NCBI RefSeq assembly: GCF_008364795.1
Contig: NZ_VTTM01000003.1
Coordinates: 62,001 to 126,000, forward strand
Direction of reading: 5' to 3'
Source: Azospirillum oryzae
GTDB taxonomy: Bacteria > Pseudomonadota > Alphaproteobacteria > Azospirillales > Azospirillaceae
DNA: 64,000 bases
In this document: positions 1 to 8,239 of the stretch, piece after piece
Numbering within the stretch: the first letter of the stretch is position 1
Layout of the letters: each line of letters opens with the position of its first letter
Notes under the pieces: model-generated
Databases searched by the model: none
Told to the model about the DNA's origin: nothing
Seen by the model: the letters and a program-made list of their open reading frames with translations, nothing else
Position numbers and translations under genes: made by a program

Positions 1-263
1 TGGGTCTGCGGGAAATGGATGTGGGTGTCGATGAAGCCCGGCAGCACCAGCTTGCCGCTGTGGTCGTCGACCGTCACCCCCTCCGGCACCCGGCCGCGCA
101 GATCGGCCCACTCACCAACCTCCAGAATCCGCCCGTCGGCCCCGACCAGCAGCAGCCCGTCCTCATGGTAGGTCAGACAGTCGAAGTCCCCCGGCCCGGC
201 GGGCGCGCGATGGAAGCTGAGCAGGCGCCCACGGATGGCGGCAGAAATGGGGTGATCGGGCAT
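1..263 (-). CDS. guaD: Guanine deaminase, N-terminal part (cut by window edge)
   Basis: This is the first 87 residues of an amidohydrolase that probably converts guanine to xanthine. The start is ATG at 263. The protein opens with the short beta-sandwich region of amidohydrolases and reaches the metal-binding segment LPGFIDTHIHFPQ near residue 75, where the HxH pair binds the active-site metal; the phrase with FPQ is typical of GuaD. The catalytic barrel lies outside the window. It sits 35 bp downstream of the urate hydroxylase gene on the same strand, so both probably belong to one purine catabolic operon (guanine to xanthine to urate to 5-hydroxyisourate). Another cyclic amidohydrolase is possible but less likely. 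Confidence 0.85.
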   Translation of the reverse strand, partial: MPDHPISAAIRGRLLSFHRAPAGPGDFDCLTYHEDGLLLVGADGRILEVGEWADLRGRVPEGVTVDDHSGKLVLPGFIDTHIHFPQT

Positions 264-298
264 GGGTATCCGGTTCGATGGAAAATCTGTGAGGGCGG

Positions 299-1486
299 TT
301 ACTTAATGTCCCCCGACCACGCCGCCAACACCGCGCGTTCCTGGGGCGTGATTCCGGTGATGTTGGCGGGGGGCATGGCACTGCTGAAGCCCGCCTGCAG
401 GCGGATCTGCTCGGCATGGCGGCGGATGCCGTCGCCCTCCAGCACGACGCCGCGCGGCGGGGTGGCGATGCCCTCCCACACCGGCTGGGCGGCATGGCAC
501 ATGCTGCAGCGGGTGACGACGATCTCCTCCACCTGATTGAAGCCGACCTTGACCGGCGCGGCCGCAGCCGTGTCGCCGTTGGCCGGCCCCATGGTGCTGA
601 GCCACGCGCAGGCCAGCATGCCGGCGGCGGCGACTCCCCAGGTCCACCAGGGCGTCGGCTTGCCGGCATGGCGGCTGTTGAAGAAGTGGCGGATCGCCGT
701 GCCGACCACCAGCACCAGCGCCACCATCACCCAGTTGTAGCGGGTGGAGCTGACCAGCGGATAATGGTTGGACAGCATCAGGAAGACGACCGGCAGGGTC
801 AGGTAGTTGTTGTGCAACGACCGCTGCTTTGCCTTCTTTCCCAGCGACGGGTCCGGCGTCTCGCCGCGCAGCATGGCGGCCACCGTCTTGCGCTGGTTGG
901 GGATGATCAGCATGAAGACGTTGCAGGCCATCATCGTCGCCATCAGGGCGCCGACCTGCAGCATGGCGCCGCGCCCGCTGAAGATCTTCGTCATGCCCCA
1001 GGCCGTCGCCACCAGCATCACGAATCCGGCGACCGCCAACGCCCCGTCGTTGCGGCCCAGCGGCGACTTGCACATCAGGTCATAGGCGACCCAGCCCGCC
1101 ACCAGCGCGCCGACGCTGATCGCCACCGCCTGCCAGTGGCTGAGCGCCATCACGTCCTGGTCGATCAGGAACAGGTCGGCGCCGCGGTAATACAGCACGC
1201 ACATCAGGAAGAAGCCGCTGAGCCACGTCGCATAGGACTCCCACTTGAACCAGGTGAGATCCTCCGGCAACTGCGGCGGAGCGACCATGTATTTGGTCAT
1301 GTGGTAGAAGCCGCCGCCATGGATTTGCCACGCGTCCCCCGCCGTCCCGGCCGGCGCCCCCGCACGGCGGCGCAGCGAGGCGTCGAGATGGATGAAGTAG
1401 AAGGACGATCCGATCCAGGCGATGGCGGTGATGACGTGCAGCCACCGCGCCAGGGCGTTGATCCATTCCCACAGGATGGGCTCCAT
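299..1486 (-). CDS. puuD: Membrane-bound urate hydroxylase with C-terminal cytochrome c domain
   Basis: This 395-residue protein has the PuuD layout. An integral membrane region with several hydrophobic helices (about residues 10-300) is followed by a C-terminal cytochrome c domain with the heme motif CSMCH at 327-331 and a possible Met ligand in the stretch after SSAMPP. PuuD oxidises urate to 5-hydroxyisourate and passes electrons to the respiratory chain through the heme domain. The frame stays open upstream to 1714, but the ATG at 1486 begins the conserved MEPILWEWINALARWLHVITA helix, so I take it as the start. The partial guaD follows 35 bp downstream. The 261 bp upstream separate it from a divergent TetR gene. 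Confidence 0.88.
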   Translation of the reverse strand: MEPILWEWINALARWLHVITAIAWIGSSFYFIHLDASLRRRAGAPAGTAGDAWQIHGGGFYHMTKYMVAPPQLPEDLTWFKWESYATWLSGFFLMCVLYYRGADLFLIDQDVMALSHWQAVAISVGALVAGWVAYDLMCKSPLGRNDGALAVAGFVMLVATAWGMTKIFSGRGAMLQVGALMATMMACNVFMLIIPNQRKTVAAMLRGETPDPSLGKKAKQRSLHNNYLTLPVVFLMLSNHYPLVSSTRYNWVMVALVLVVGTAIRHFFNSRHAGKPTPWWTWGVAAAGMLACAWLSTMGPANGDTAAAAPVKVGFNQVEEIVVTRCSMCHAAQPVWEGIATPPRGVVLEGDGIRRHAEQIRLQAGFSSAMPPANITGITPQERAVLAAWSGDIK

Positions 1487-1700
1487 CGCGCGCACGCTCC
1501 TTCCGGTCAGGTCGATGGCTTGACTGTAAGGCGAGTGTGCGGGTGCGGAAAACCATTCGTCCGTCCCAACAGCTTCAAAAAATGACGAAAGATGGCGGCG
1601 CCCGTCATGAGGGCTGTCAGGGGCCGGGCAGGAGACCCGCCCTGGTCCTACCAAAGCCAATGGACAGAATGACGCACCCAAGCTATACCTCCGCCAGCGA

Positions 1701-1720
1701 AGGTGAGTAAGCACTCACTT
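1701..1720. promoter_or_regulatory. Inverted repeat, candidate TetR operator
   Basis: GTGAGT and ACTCAC form a perfect 6-bp inverted repeat around AAGC at 1703-1718, with one more matching pair at the outer ends (A/T). It lies about 30 bp before the ATG of the tetR-type gene at 1748. GTGAGT-type arms are common in operators of TetR repressors controlling RND pumps. Autorepression of the tetR-RND operon is the simplest reading. Confidence 0.55.
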
Positions 1721-1747
1721 ATCACAAGCTACTGATTTAACGCCCCG

Positions 1748-2437
1748 ATGGCCCCACGCCTCGACAGCAGCGCCCGCAAGCGGGCGATCCTCGACGCCGC
1801 CTTGCCGCTGTTCGCGCGCAAGGGCTTCGCCGCGACCACCACACGGGAGATCGCGCAGGCCGCCGGCGTGTCTGAGGCGCTGATCTTCAAGCATTTCCCG
1901 TCCAAGGCCTCGCTGTACGAGGCGATCTTCCTCAGCTGCATCGACGGCGACCCGGAATATGAGCGGCTGGTCGCCCTGCCGCCGGGCACCGGCACGCTGG
2001 TGCAGATGATCCAGGGGCTGGTGAACTATTTCGTGATCGAGGTGCCGGCCGATCCCGACGAGCGGGCGCGCCACCGTCTGTCGATCATCAGCCTGCTGGA
2101 GGACGGCGAGTTCATGCGGCAGGTCTATGAGGGCATCCGCAGCCGCTTCCTGCCCTGTTTCGCCGCCTCCATCGCCGCAGCCGTCGCCTGTGGCGACCTT
2201 GCGCCGGGGCCGATCGATGCGGAGAACGGGCTTTGGCTCGCCGAACATCTGTGCGGAATGATGGCGACCGTCTGCCTGTCCGGCGGGACGGTGGTGCCCT
2301 ATCCCTGCGGCCGTCCCGAGCTTGCCCGCCAGACCGTCTGGTTCATCCTGCGCGGCCTCGGCCTGCGTGACGACATCATCGCCGCCCGCGAGTGCGGCTC
2401 CAAGAACGACAACCCCACACCCGAGAGACCGGAGTAG
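1748..2437 (+). CDS. TetR/AcrR-family transcriptional regulator
   Basis: The 229-residue protein has an N-terminal TetR helix-turn-helix (about residues 8-55): KRAILDAALPLFARKGF, then TTREIAQAAGVSEALIFKHF. The C-terminal ligand-binding half is variable and gives no clear effector. It is followed after 6 bp by an RND adaptor and then an RND pump on the same strand, so it is probably the local repressor of that pump, released by a pump substrate. The inverted repeat at 1701-1720 is a plausible operator. Confidence 0.88.
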   Translation: MAPRLDSSARKRAILDAALPLFARKGFAATTTREIAQAAGVSEALIFKHFPSKASLYEAIFLSCIDGDPEYERLVALPPGTGTLVQMIQGLVNYFVIEVPADPDERARHRLSIISLLEDGEFMRQVYEGIRSRFLPCFAASIAAAVACGDLAPGPIDAENGLWLAEHLCGMMATVCLSGGTVVPYPCGRPELARQTVWFILRGLGLRDDIIAARECGSKNDNPTPERPE

Positions 2438-2443
2438 CCGATC

Positions 2444-3688
2444 GTGACCCTGGACCATTCGCCAAAGACCGAGACGTCATTCGGCCACCCGGCGTCCGAG
2501 CCGGGCCGCGGAACGCCTCCGCCACCGCCCTCCACGCCGCCGCGCAAGCCGGTGACGCGCGGGCGGCTGACCCTGCGCATCGTCATCACCCTGGTGATCC
2601 TCGGGCTGCTGGGTGCGGCCCTGTACGGCTTCAACAGCTTCCGCGCCAAGGCCATCGCCGACTTCTTCGCCAACAACAAGCCGCCGCCCACCCCGGTGGC
2701 TCTGGCGGACGCGACGGTGCAGACCATCCCGAAATATCTGCCGGCCATCGGCACGCTGCAGGCGGCCCGTCAGGTCACGGTGGCCCCCGAGGTCGCCGGC
2801 CGCGTCGACCGCATCCCCTTCGAATCGGGTTCCCGCGTCAAGGCCGGCGACCCGCTGGTGCAGCTGAACGACGCCACCGAGCAGGCCGACCTGCTGGCCC
2901 AGCGCGCCCAGGCGCGTCTGGCCGAGCTGAACCTGGAGCGCTACCGCGACCTGCGCCGCAGCCAGGCCACGCCCCAGAGCAACGTCGACCAGTATCAGGC
3001 GCAGCTCGACGAGATCAACGCGAACATGAAGCGCACCAGCGCACTGATCGGGCAGAAGCTGATCAAGGCGCCGTTCGACGGCGACCTCGGCATCCGGCAG
3101 GTCAATGTCGGCGACTACGTCAATCCCGGCGCCACCATCGTCACCCTGACCGACCTGTCGCAGCTCTACATCAACTTCACCCTGCCGGAGCAGGCGCTGC
3201 CGAAGCTGTCGGTCGGCCAGGGCGTGCTGATCAACGTCGATGCCCTGCCCGGCCGCGATTTCGAGGCGAAGATCACCACCATCGAACCGCAGGTCAGCGC
3301 CGACACCCGCGCGGTGAAGGTGCAGGCGACCATGGACAACCGCGAACGCCAGCTGCGGCCGGGCATGTTCGCCAGCGTCCGCGTCGTCCTGCCGCCGCAG
3401 CCCAACACGCTGACGGTGCCGGAAACCGCGGTCGACTACACGGTCTACGGCGATTCCGTCTTCGTCGCCGCGAAGAAGCAGGGCCAGGACGGCAAGGAGC
3501 AGATGGTGGTGGAGCGCAAGGCGGTGAAGACCGGCGACCGCCTCGCCAACCGGGTCGAGATCCGCAGCGGCCTGAACCCCGGCGACCGCGTCGTGGTGTC
3601 CGGCCAGTTGAAGCTGGACAACGGCGCCGCGGTCGTCGAGGCGCAGAGCAATCCGCTCACGCCCCCGCAGACCCTGCCGCAGAACTGA
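2444..3688 (+). CDS. RND efflux periplasmic adaptor (membrane fusion protein)
   Basis: The 414-residue protein links an inner-membrane RND pump to an outer-membrane channel. It starts at GTG 2444. A Pro-rich cytoplasmic leader is followed by one membrane anchor (about residues 45-65), the first half of a lipoyl domain (QVTVAPEVAGRVDRIPFESG), a helical hairpin, the second lipoyl half (IKAPFDGDLGIRQVNVGDYV) and beta-barrel and membrane-proximal domains. There is no lipobox, so it is anchored by the N-terminal helix as in MexE/VexA-like adaptors. It lies 6 bp after tetR and 10 bp before the pump gene, so the three are probably co-transcribed. Confidence 0.92.
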   Translation: MTLDHSPKTETSFGHPASEPGRGTPPPPPSTPPRKPVTRGRLTLRIVITLVILGLLGAALYGFNSFRAKAIADFFANNKPPPTPVALADATVQTIPKYLPAIGTLQAARQVTVAPEVAGRVDRIPFESGSRVKAGDPLVQLNDATEQADLLAQRAQARLAELNLERYRDLRRSQATPQSNVDQYQAQLDEINANMKRTSALIGQKLIKAPFDGDLGIRQVNVGDYVNPGATIVTLTDLSQLYINFTLPEQALPKLSVGQGVLINVDALPGRDFEAKITTIEPQVSADTRAVKVQATMDNRERQLRPGMFASVRVVLPPQPNTLTVPETAVDYTVYGDSVFVAAKKQGQDGKEQMVVERKAVKTGDRLANRVEIRSGLNPGDRVVVSGQLKLDNGAAVVEAQSNPLTPPQTLPQN

Positions 3689-3698
3689 GGCCGACGCC

Positions 3699-6600
3699 AT
3701 GGGCAGTTTCACCGACATCTTCATCCGCCGGCCCGTTCTGTCCGTCGTGGTCAGCCTGCTGATCCTGCTGGTCGGCATCCGCTCGATGCTGGAGCTGCCG
3801 ATCCGGCAGTATCCGCAGCTGCAGAACACGGTCATCACCGTCACCACCAGCTATCCCGGCGCCTCGCCGGAGCTGATGCAGGGCTTCATCGCGACGCCGA
3901 TCGAACAGGCGGTGGCGACGGCCGAGGGTCTCGACTATCTGACCTCCTCCTCCACCCAGGGGCAGAGCGTCGTCACCGCCTATGTCCGGCTGAACTTCGA
4001 CCCCAACGTCGCGATGACCGACGTGATGGCGAAGGTGCAGCAGGTCAAATACCAGCTTCCGCGCGAGGCCAACGACCCGGTCATCCTGAAATCGACCGGC
4101 GAGACGACCTCCATCCTGTATATGGGCTTCTCCAGCCCCGATTTGTCGGGGGCGGCGATCTCCGACTATCTGACGCGCGTGGTGCAGCCGGTGCTGTCCA
4201 CCGTGAACGGGGTGGCGCAGGCCAAGATCCTGGGCGGCCAGACCTTCGCCATGCGGCTTTGGCTGGATCCGGCCAAGATGGCGGCGCGCAACATCTCGCC
4301 GGCCGACGTCTCGGCGGCGGTTGCCGCCAACAACTACCAGTCGGCTCCCGGCCAGACCAAGGGCGTCTTCGTCATCTCCAACGTCACCGCCAACACCGGC
4401 CTGACCGACGTGGAGCAGTTCCGCGACATGGTGGTGAAGGCCAAGGACGGGGCGCTGGTGCGGATGCGCGACATCGCCACCGTCGAACTCAGTTCCAAGA
4501 GCTTCGACGCCAGCGTGGCGATGAACGGGCAGCAGGCGATCTTCATCGGCGTCGATTCCACCCCCACCGGCAACCCGCTGAACATCGTCGAAGACATCCG
4601 CAAGATGGAGCCGGAGCTGCGGCGCAACCTGCCGCCCGGCATGAAGATGGAAATCGTCTATGACAGCACCCGCTTCATCCAGGCCTCCATCGACGAGGTG
4701 GTGAAGACGCTGCTCGAAGCGGTGGCCATCGTCATCGTCGTCATCTTCCTGTTCCTCGGATCCCTCCGGTCGGTGCTGATCCCGGTGGTCACCATCCCGC
4801 TGTCCATCGTGGGGGCGGCCACCTTCATGCTGGCGCTGGGATTCTCGCTGAACCTGCTGACGCTGCTGGCGATGGTGCTCGCCATCGGCCTCGTGGTCGA
4901 TGACGCCATCGTGGTGGTGGAGAACATCCACCGGCATATCGAGCACGGCAAATCGGCGGTCGCCGCGTCGCTGATCGGCGCGCGCGAGATCATCGGGCCG
5001 GTCATCTCCATGACCATCACGCTGGCGGCGGTCTATGCCCCCATCGGCCTGCTGGGCGGACTGACCGGCGCGCTGTTCCGCGAATTCGCCTTCACGCTCG
5101 CCGCGTCGGTGATCGTGTCGGGCATCGTGGCGCTGACGCTGTCGCCGATGATGTGCTCCGTCATCCTGAAGGAGGGCGGGAGCCAGGGCCGCTTCGCCGC
5201 CTTCCTCGACCGCCAGTTCGAACGGCTGGCGGGTTGGTACGAGCGGCGGCTGGACGGCATGCTGGACTATCGCGCCGCGACCCTGCTGTTCGCGCTGGGC
5301 ATTCTGCTGTCGGTCGGCTACCTGTTCGCCAACACCATGTCGGAGCTGGCGCCGGAAGAGGATCAGGGCATCCTGTTCGGCATCTCCAAGGCGCCGCAAT
5401 ACGCCAACCTCGACTATATCGACAGCTTCGGAAAGCAGATCGACGATACCTTCGCCAGCTTCCCGGAAACCGATACCCGCTTCGTCCTGACCGGCATCCC
5501 GACCCTGAACCAGGGCTTCGCCGGCATGATCCTGAAGCCGTGGGGCGAGCGCGGGCGGTCGGCCAAGGAACTGCAGCCGCTGGCCCAGGCCGAGCTGGGC
5601 AAGGTGACGGGCATCAACGTGTTCCTGGTGTCGCCGCCGGCCCTGCCCGGCTCCACCGGCGGCCTGCCGGTGCAGATGGTGATCTCCAGCCCCGGCGATT
5701 ACCGCACCATCTTCGACGCCATCGAGCGGATCAACGACGCCGCCATGAAAAGCGGCATGTTCATCGTCACCGACACCGACCTGAAATATGACAGCCCGGT
5801 CGTCCGGCTGAAGATCGACCGCGCCAAGGCGGCCGACCTCGGCCTGTCGATGAAGGCGGTGGGCGACACGCTGGCCGTGCTGGTCGGCGGCAACTACGTC
5901 AACCGCTTCAACCTGAACGGCCGTTCCTACGAGGTTATTCCCCAGGTGCCGCGGGCCGACCGCCTGACGCCGGAATCGCTGACCAACTACTACGTCACCT
6001 CCGGGTCGGGCGCCCAGATCCCGTTGTCCACCGTGGTGTCGGTGGATACGGCGGTGGAGCCGAACGCGCTGAACAAGTACAACCAGCTGCCCTCGGCCAC
6101 CTTCTCCGCCGTGCCGATGCCGGGCGTCTCGATGGGGCAGGTCGTCGATTTCCTGGAGGAGCAGGCGCGCACCCAGCTGCCGGCCGGCTTCAATCACGCC
6201 TACCTGTCGGAATCGCGCCAGTTCGTGACGGAGGGCAGCCAGCTGATGGTCACCTTCGCCTTCGCGCTGATCGTGATCTATCTGGTTCTGGCGGCGCAGT
6301 TCGAATCGCTGCGTGACCCGCTGGTGATCCTGGTGTCGGTGCCGATGTCGATCTGCGGCGCGCTGCTGCCGCTGTTCTTCGGCGCCGCCACCATGAACAT
6401 CTACACCCAGGTCGGTCTGGTGACCCTGATCGGCCTGATCTCCAAGCACGGCATCCTGCTGGTGGAGTTCGCCCGCGAGATGCAGATCAACGAAGGCGTG
6501 GACCGCCGCACCGCGATCGAGCATGCGGCCCGTGTCCGCCTGCGCCCGATCCTGATGACCACCGCGGCGATGGTGGTCGGCCTGCTGCCGCTGCTGACGG

Positions 6601-6776
6601 CGGCGGGCGCCGGCGCGGCCAGCCGCTTCTCCATCGGCCTGGTCATCGTGTCCGGCATGCTGATCGGCACGCTGTTCACGCTGTTCGTCCTGCCGGCGGT
6701 CTACACCCTGCTGGCGACGGACCATTACGCCACCTCCCGCTCCAGCCGGGCGGAGCAGCTGCGCAGCACGACCTGA
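3699..6776 (+). CDS. RND efflux transporter permease subunit (HAE1 type)
   Basis: The 1025-residue inner-membrane proton antiporter has the standard RND build: TM1 (about 10-28), a large periplasmic loop, TM2-TM6, a second loop and TM7-TM12. The paired aspartates in TM4 that carry protons are present (GLVVDDAIVVVEN, D401-D402). Full family length and intact start and end suggest a working pump for hydrophobic drugs, solvents or bile-like compounds; the substrate cannot be told from sequence. No TolC/OprM-type outer-membrane gene follows, so it probably borrows a channel encoded elsewhere. A strong terminator closes the operon. Confidence 0.93.
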   Translation: MGSFTDIFIRRPVLSVVVSLLILLVGIRSMLELPIRQYPQLQNTVITVTTSYPGASPELMQGFIATPIEQAVATAEGLDYLTSSSTQGQSVVTAYVRLNFDPNVAMTDVMAKVQQVKYQLPREANDPVILKSTGETTSILYMGFSSPDLSGAAISDYLTRVVQPVLSTVNGVAQAKILGGQTFAMRLWLDPAKMAARNISPADVSAAVAANNYQSAPGQTKGVFVISNVTANTGLTDVEQFRDMVVKAKDGALVRMRDIATVELSSKSFDASVAMNGQQAIFIGVDSTPTGNPLNIVEDIRKMEPELRRNLPPGMKMEIVYDSTRFIQASIDEVVKTLLEAVAIVIVVIFLFLGSLRSVLIPVVTIPLSIVGAATFMLALGFSLNLLTLLAMVLAIGLVVDDAIVVVENIHRHIEHGKSAVAASLIGAREIIGPVISMTITLAAVYAPIGLLGGLTGALFREFAFTLAASVIVSGIVALTLSPMMCSVILKEGGSQGRFAAFLDRQFERLAGWYERRLDGMLDYRAATLLFALGILLSVGYLFANTMSELAPEEDQGILFGISKAPQYANLDYIDSFGKQIDDTFASFPETDTRFVLTGIPTLNQGFAGMILKPWGERGRSAKELQPLAQAELGKVTGINVFLVSPPALPGSTGGLPVQMVISSPGDYRTIFDAIERINDAAMKSGMFIVTDTDLKYDSPVVRLKIDRAKAADLGLSMKAVGDTLAVLVGGNYVNRFNLNGRSYEVIPQVPRADRLTPESLTNYYVTSGSGAQIPLSTVVSVDTAVEPNALNKYNQLPSATFSAVPMPGVSMGQVVDFLEEQARTQLPAGFNHAYLSESRQFVTEGSQLMVTFAFALIVIYLVLAAQFESLRDPLVILVSVPMSICGALLPLFFGAATMNIYTQVGLVTLIGLISKHGILLVEFAREMQINEGVDRRTAIEHAARVRLRPILMTTAAMVVGLLPLLTAAGAGAASRFSIGLVIVSGMLIGTLFTLFVLPAVYTLLATDHYATSRSSRAEQLRSTT

Positions 6777-6804
6777 CGCGCCGTCGGGAACCGCAAGACG
6801 AACC

Positions 6805-6840
6805 AGGCCCCTCCCGACCGGGAGGGGCCTGTTTTCGTTT
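6805..6840 (+). terminator. Rho-independent terminator of the RND operon
   Basis: A perfect 11-bp GC-rich stem (6805-6815 with 6820-6830) and GACC loop are followed by a T-rich run (GTTTTCGTTT). It lies 29 bp after the pump stop codon. The converging small gene at 6849-7037 ends just beyond it. Confidence 0.9.
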
Positions 6841-6848
6841 GTGCCTTG

Positions 6849-7037
6849 TCACCCCGCCAGTTCCGCCGGCACCGGCAGGTCCTCGCCCTCTTCGCGGCGG
6901 AGCATCCAGACCAGCCAGCGTTCGGTGTGGATCAGCAGGCGCCGGGTTTCGATGCTGTGGCAGTCGCGGCTGTGGTCGCGCAGCAGGCGGATGGCGCGGC
7001 AGATGGAGGACTGCGGGTCGAGGGCTCGTTCCGGCAC
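6849..7037 (-). CDS. Small hypothetical protein (62 aa)
   Basis: The start is probably GTG at 7037, with an AAAGGA ribosome-binding site about 8 nt upstream; the open frame continues further upstream without a better start. The product is charged and likely helical, with the core DCHSIETRRLLIHTERWLVWMLRREEGEDLPVP. I recognise no domain. Gene-like composition and a good ribosome-binding site favour a real gene, but coding status is not certain. Confidence 0.5.
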   Translation of the reverse strand: MPERALDPQSSICRAIRLLRDHSRDCHSIETRRLLIHTERWLVWMLRREEGEDLPVPAELAG

Positions 7038-7393
7038 GGGGGGAGGTCCTTTGCGGCTGGGGGCACGCCCGACACATAGCGGACCGTCCCGCAACCAAAG
7101 CGTGATCTTTCTTGGCCCACGCCGAATCCTGCTCCGCCGCCGTTTCAAAGTTGCGCAGGGCCGGCAGAATGATGCGAGCAGGAATGGCCAAAGTTCCGCA
7201 CGTCTTTCAGACCGCGTGAAACCAGCCGCGACATGCGCGAAACCGGCCACCCTGCGCGCTCTTGTCCCTACCTGCGGCATTTATCGAATGTTATATCTTT
7301 CGTCCTACACCCTGGCTGGACCGTCGCCGTCACGAATGCTGTCCGTTCATGCGCCGGCATTTCACGCCTGCACAACGTAGGGATCCGAGATCC
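7038..7393. other. Intergenic region with no gene seen
   Basis: These 356 bp separate the small minus-strand gene from the binding-protein/kinase operon. I find no supported open frame, tRNA or strong hairpin. The stretch around 7279-7305 is locally AT-rich and may hold the promoter of the downstream operon. Confidence 0.5.
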
Positions 7394-8239
7394 ATGACAA
7401 TGCGTCTGTTGGCCGGCCTTGCCGCGCTCTGTTCCGCCCTGTTGTGCGGACTGGCAACTCCCGCTCCGGCCGTGGCGGCGGAGCAGGCGTTCCGCATCGG
7501 CATCGCCCCGCACACCAGCGCCCGCGTCATCATCGAACAGTACCAGCCCGTCCGCCGCGCGGTGGAGGCGGCGCTGGGCCGGCCGGTGGAGATCGTGACG
7601 GCCCCCGACTTCACCGCCTTCGCCCGCCGGGCGATGGACCAGGAATACGACATCGCCGTCACCACCGGCCATCAGGCGGAGATGCTGCGCAAGGACGCCG
7701 GCTATCTGCCGCTGCTGACCTACAAGGCCGACTTCCGCGCCGTGGTGGTGACCGCCGCCAAGGGACCGTACCGGACGGCGGCGTCGCTCGCCGGCACCAC
7801 CGTCCTCGGCCTAAGCCCGTCCTCGCTGGTGACGCTGTGGGGCCAGCATTGGCTCGCCGGCCAGAAGCTGCCCGGCATCCAGCTCCGCTATGTCAGCGCC
7901 GCCGACAGCGTGGCCCAGCTGATCCTGGCCGGCGACGCGTCGGCCGGCTTCATGTCGCTGGCCAACCGCGCCAAGCTGGCGCCGGAGGTTCAGGCCCAGC
8001 TCTCCACCATCGCCGAGAGCCGCCCGATGGCCGGCCGCGTCTATATGCTGAACGGCAGGGAGGCGGCTGTGGCGGACCCTTTGCGCAAGGCCCTGTTCGC
8101 CTTCGGCGAGACGGCGGAGGGCAAGGCCTATTTCGACGCCAACCAGCTCGACGGCTACCGTACGGTCAGCGACGAGGAACTGGAGGCGATGGAGCCGCTG
8201 TCCGACGAGGTCCGGAGCGTTCTGAAGGCTGGGAAATGA
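7394..8239 (+). CDS. PhnD-like periplasmic substrate-binding protein
   Basis: The 281-residue protein belongs to the phosphate/phosphonate-binding (PhnD/NMT1-like) family. I chose ATG 7394 because it gives a clean signal peptide (MTMRLLAGLAALCSALLCG, cleavage near AVAA-EQ). The mature protein opens with FRIGIAPHTSARVIIEQYQPV, typical of PhnD proteins, and continues as a two-lobe fold ending near YRTVSDEELEAMEPL. No ABC permease or ATPase gene is near. Its stop overlaps the kinase start by ATGA, so the two are translationally coupled. I infer that it is the periplasmic sensing partner of the kinase, as TorT is for TorS, rather than part of a transporter. The ligand is unknown. Confidence 0.85.
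   Translation: MTMRLLAGLAALCSALLCGLATPAPAVAAEQAFRIGIAPHTSARVIIEQYQPVRRAVEAALGRPVEIVTAPDFTAFARRAMDQEYDIAVTTGHQAEMLRKDAGYLPLLTYKADFRAVVVTAAKGPYRTAASLAGTTVLGLSPSSLVTLWGQHWLAGQKLPGIQLRYVSAADSVAQLILAGDASAGFMSLANRAKLAPEVQAQLSTIAESRPMAGRVYMLNGREAAVADPLRKALFAFGETAEGKAYFDANQLDGYRTVSDEELEAMEPLSDEVRSVLKAGK

Noticed and set aside
3657..6725. A frame of about 1020 codons open on the minus strand opposite the RND pump
   Set aside because: It follows from the high-GC third-position bias of the real gene; its translation is rich in Arg, His, Gln and Asp without any family motif. The same holds for frames opposite cheA, the hybrid kinases, fdhA and the PLD fusion.
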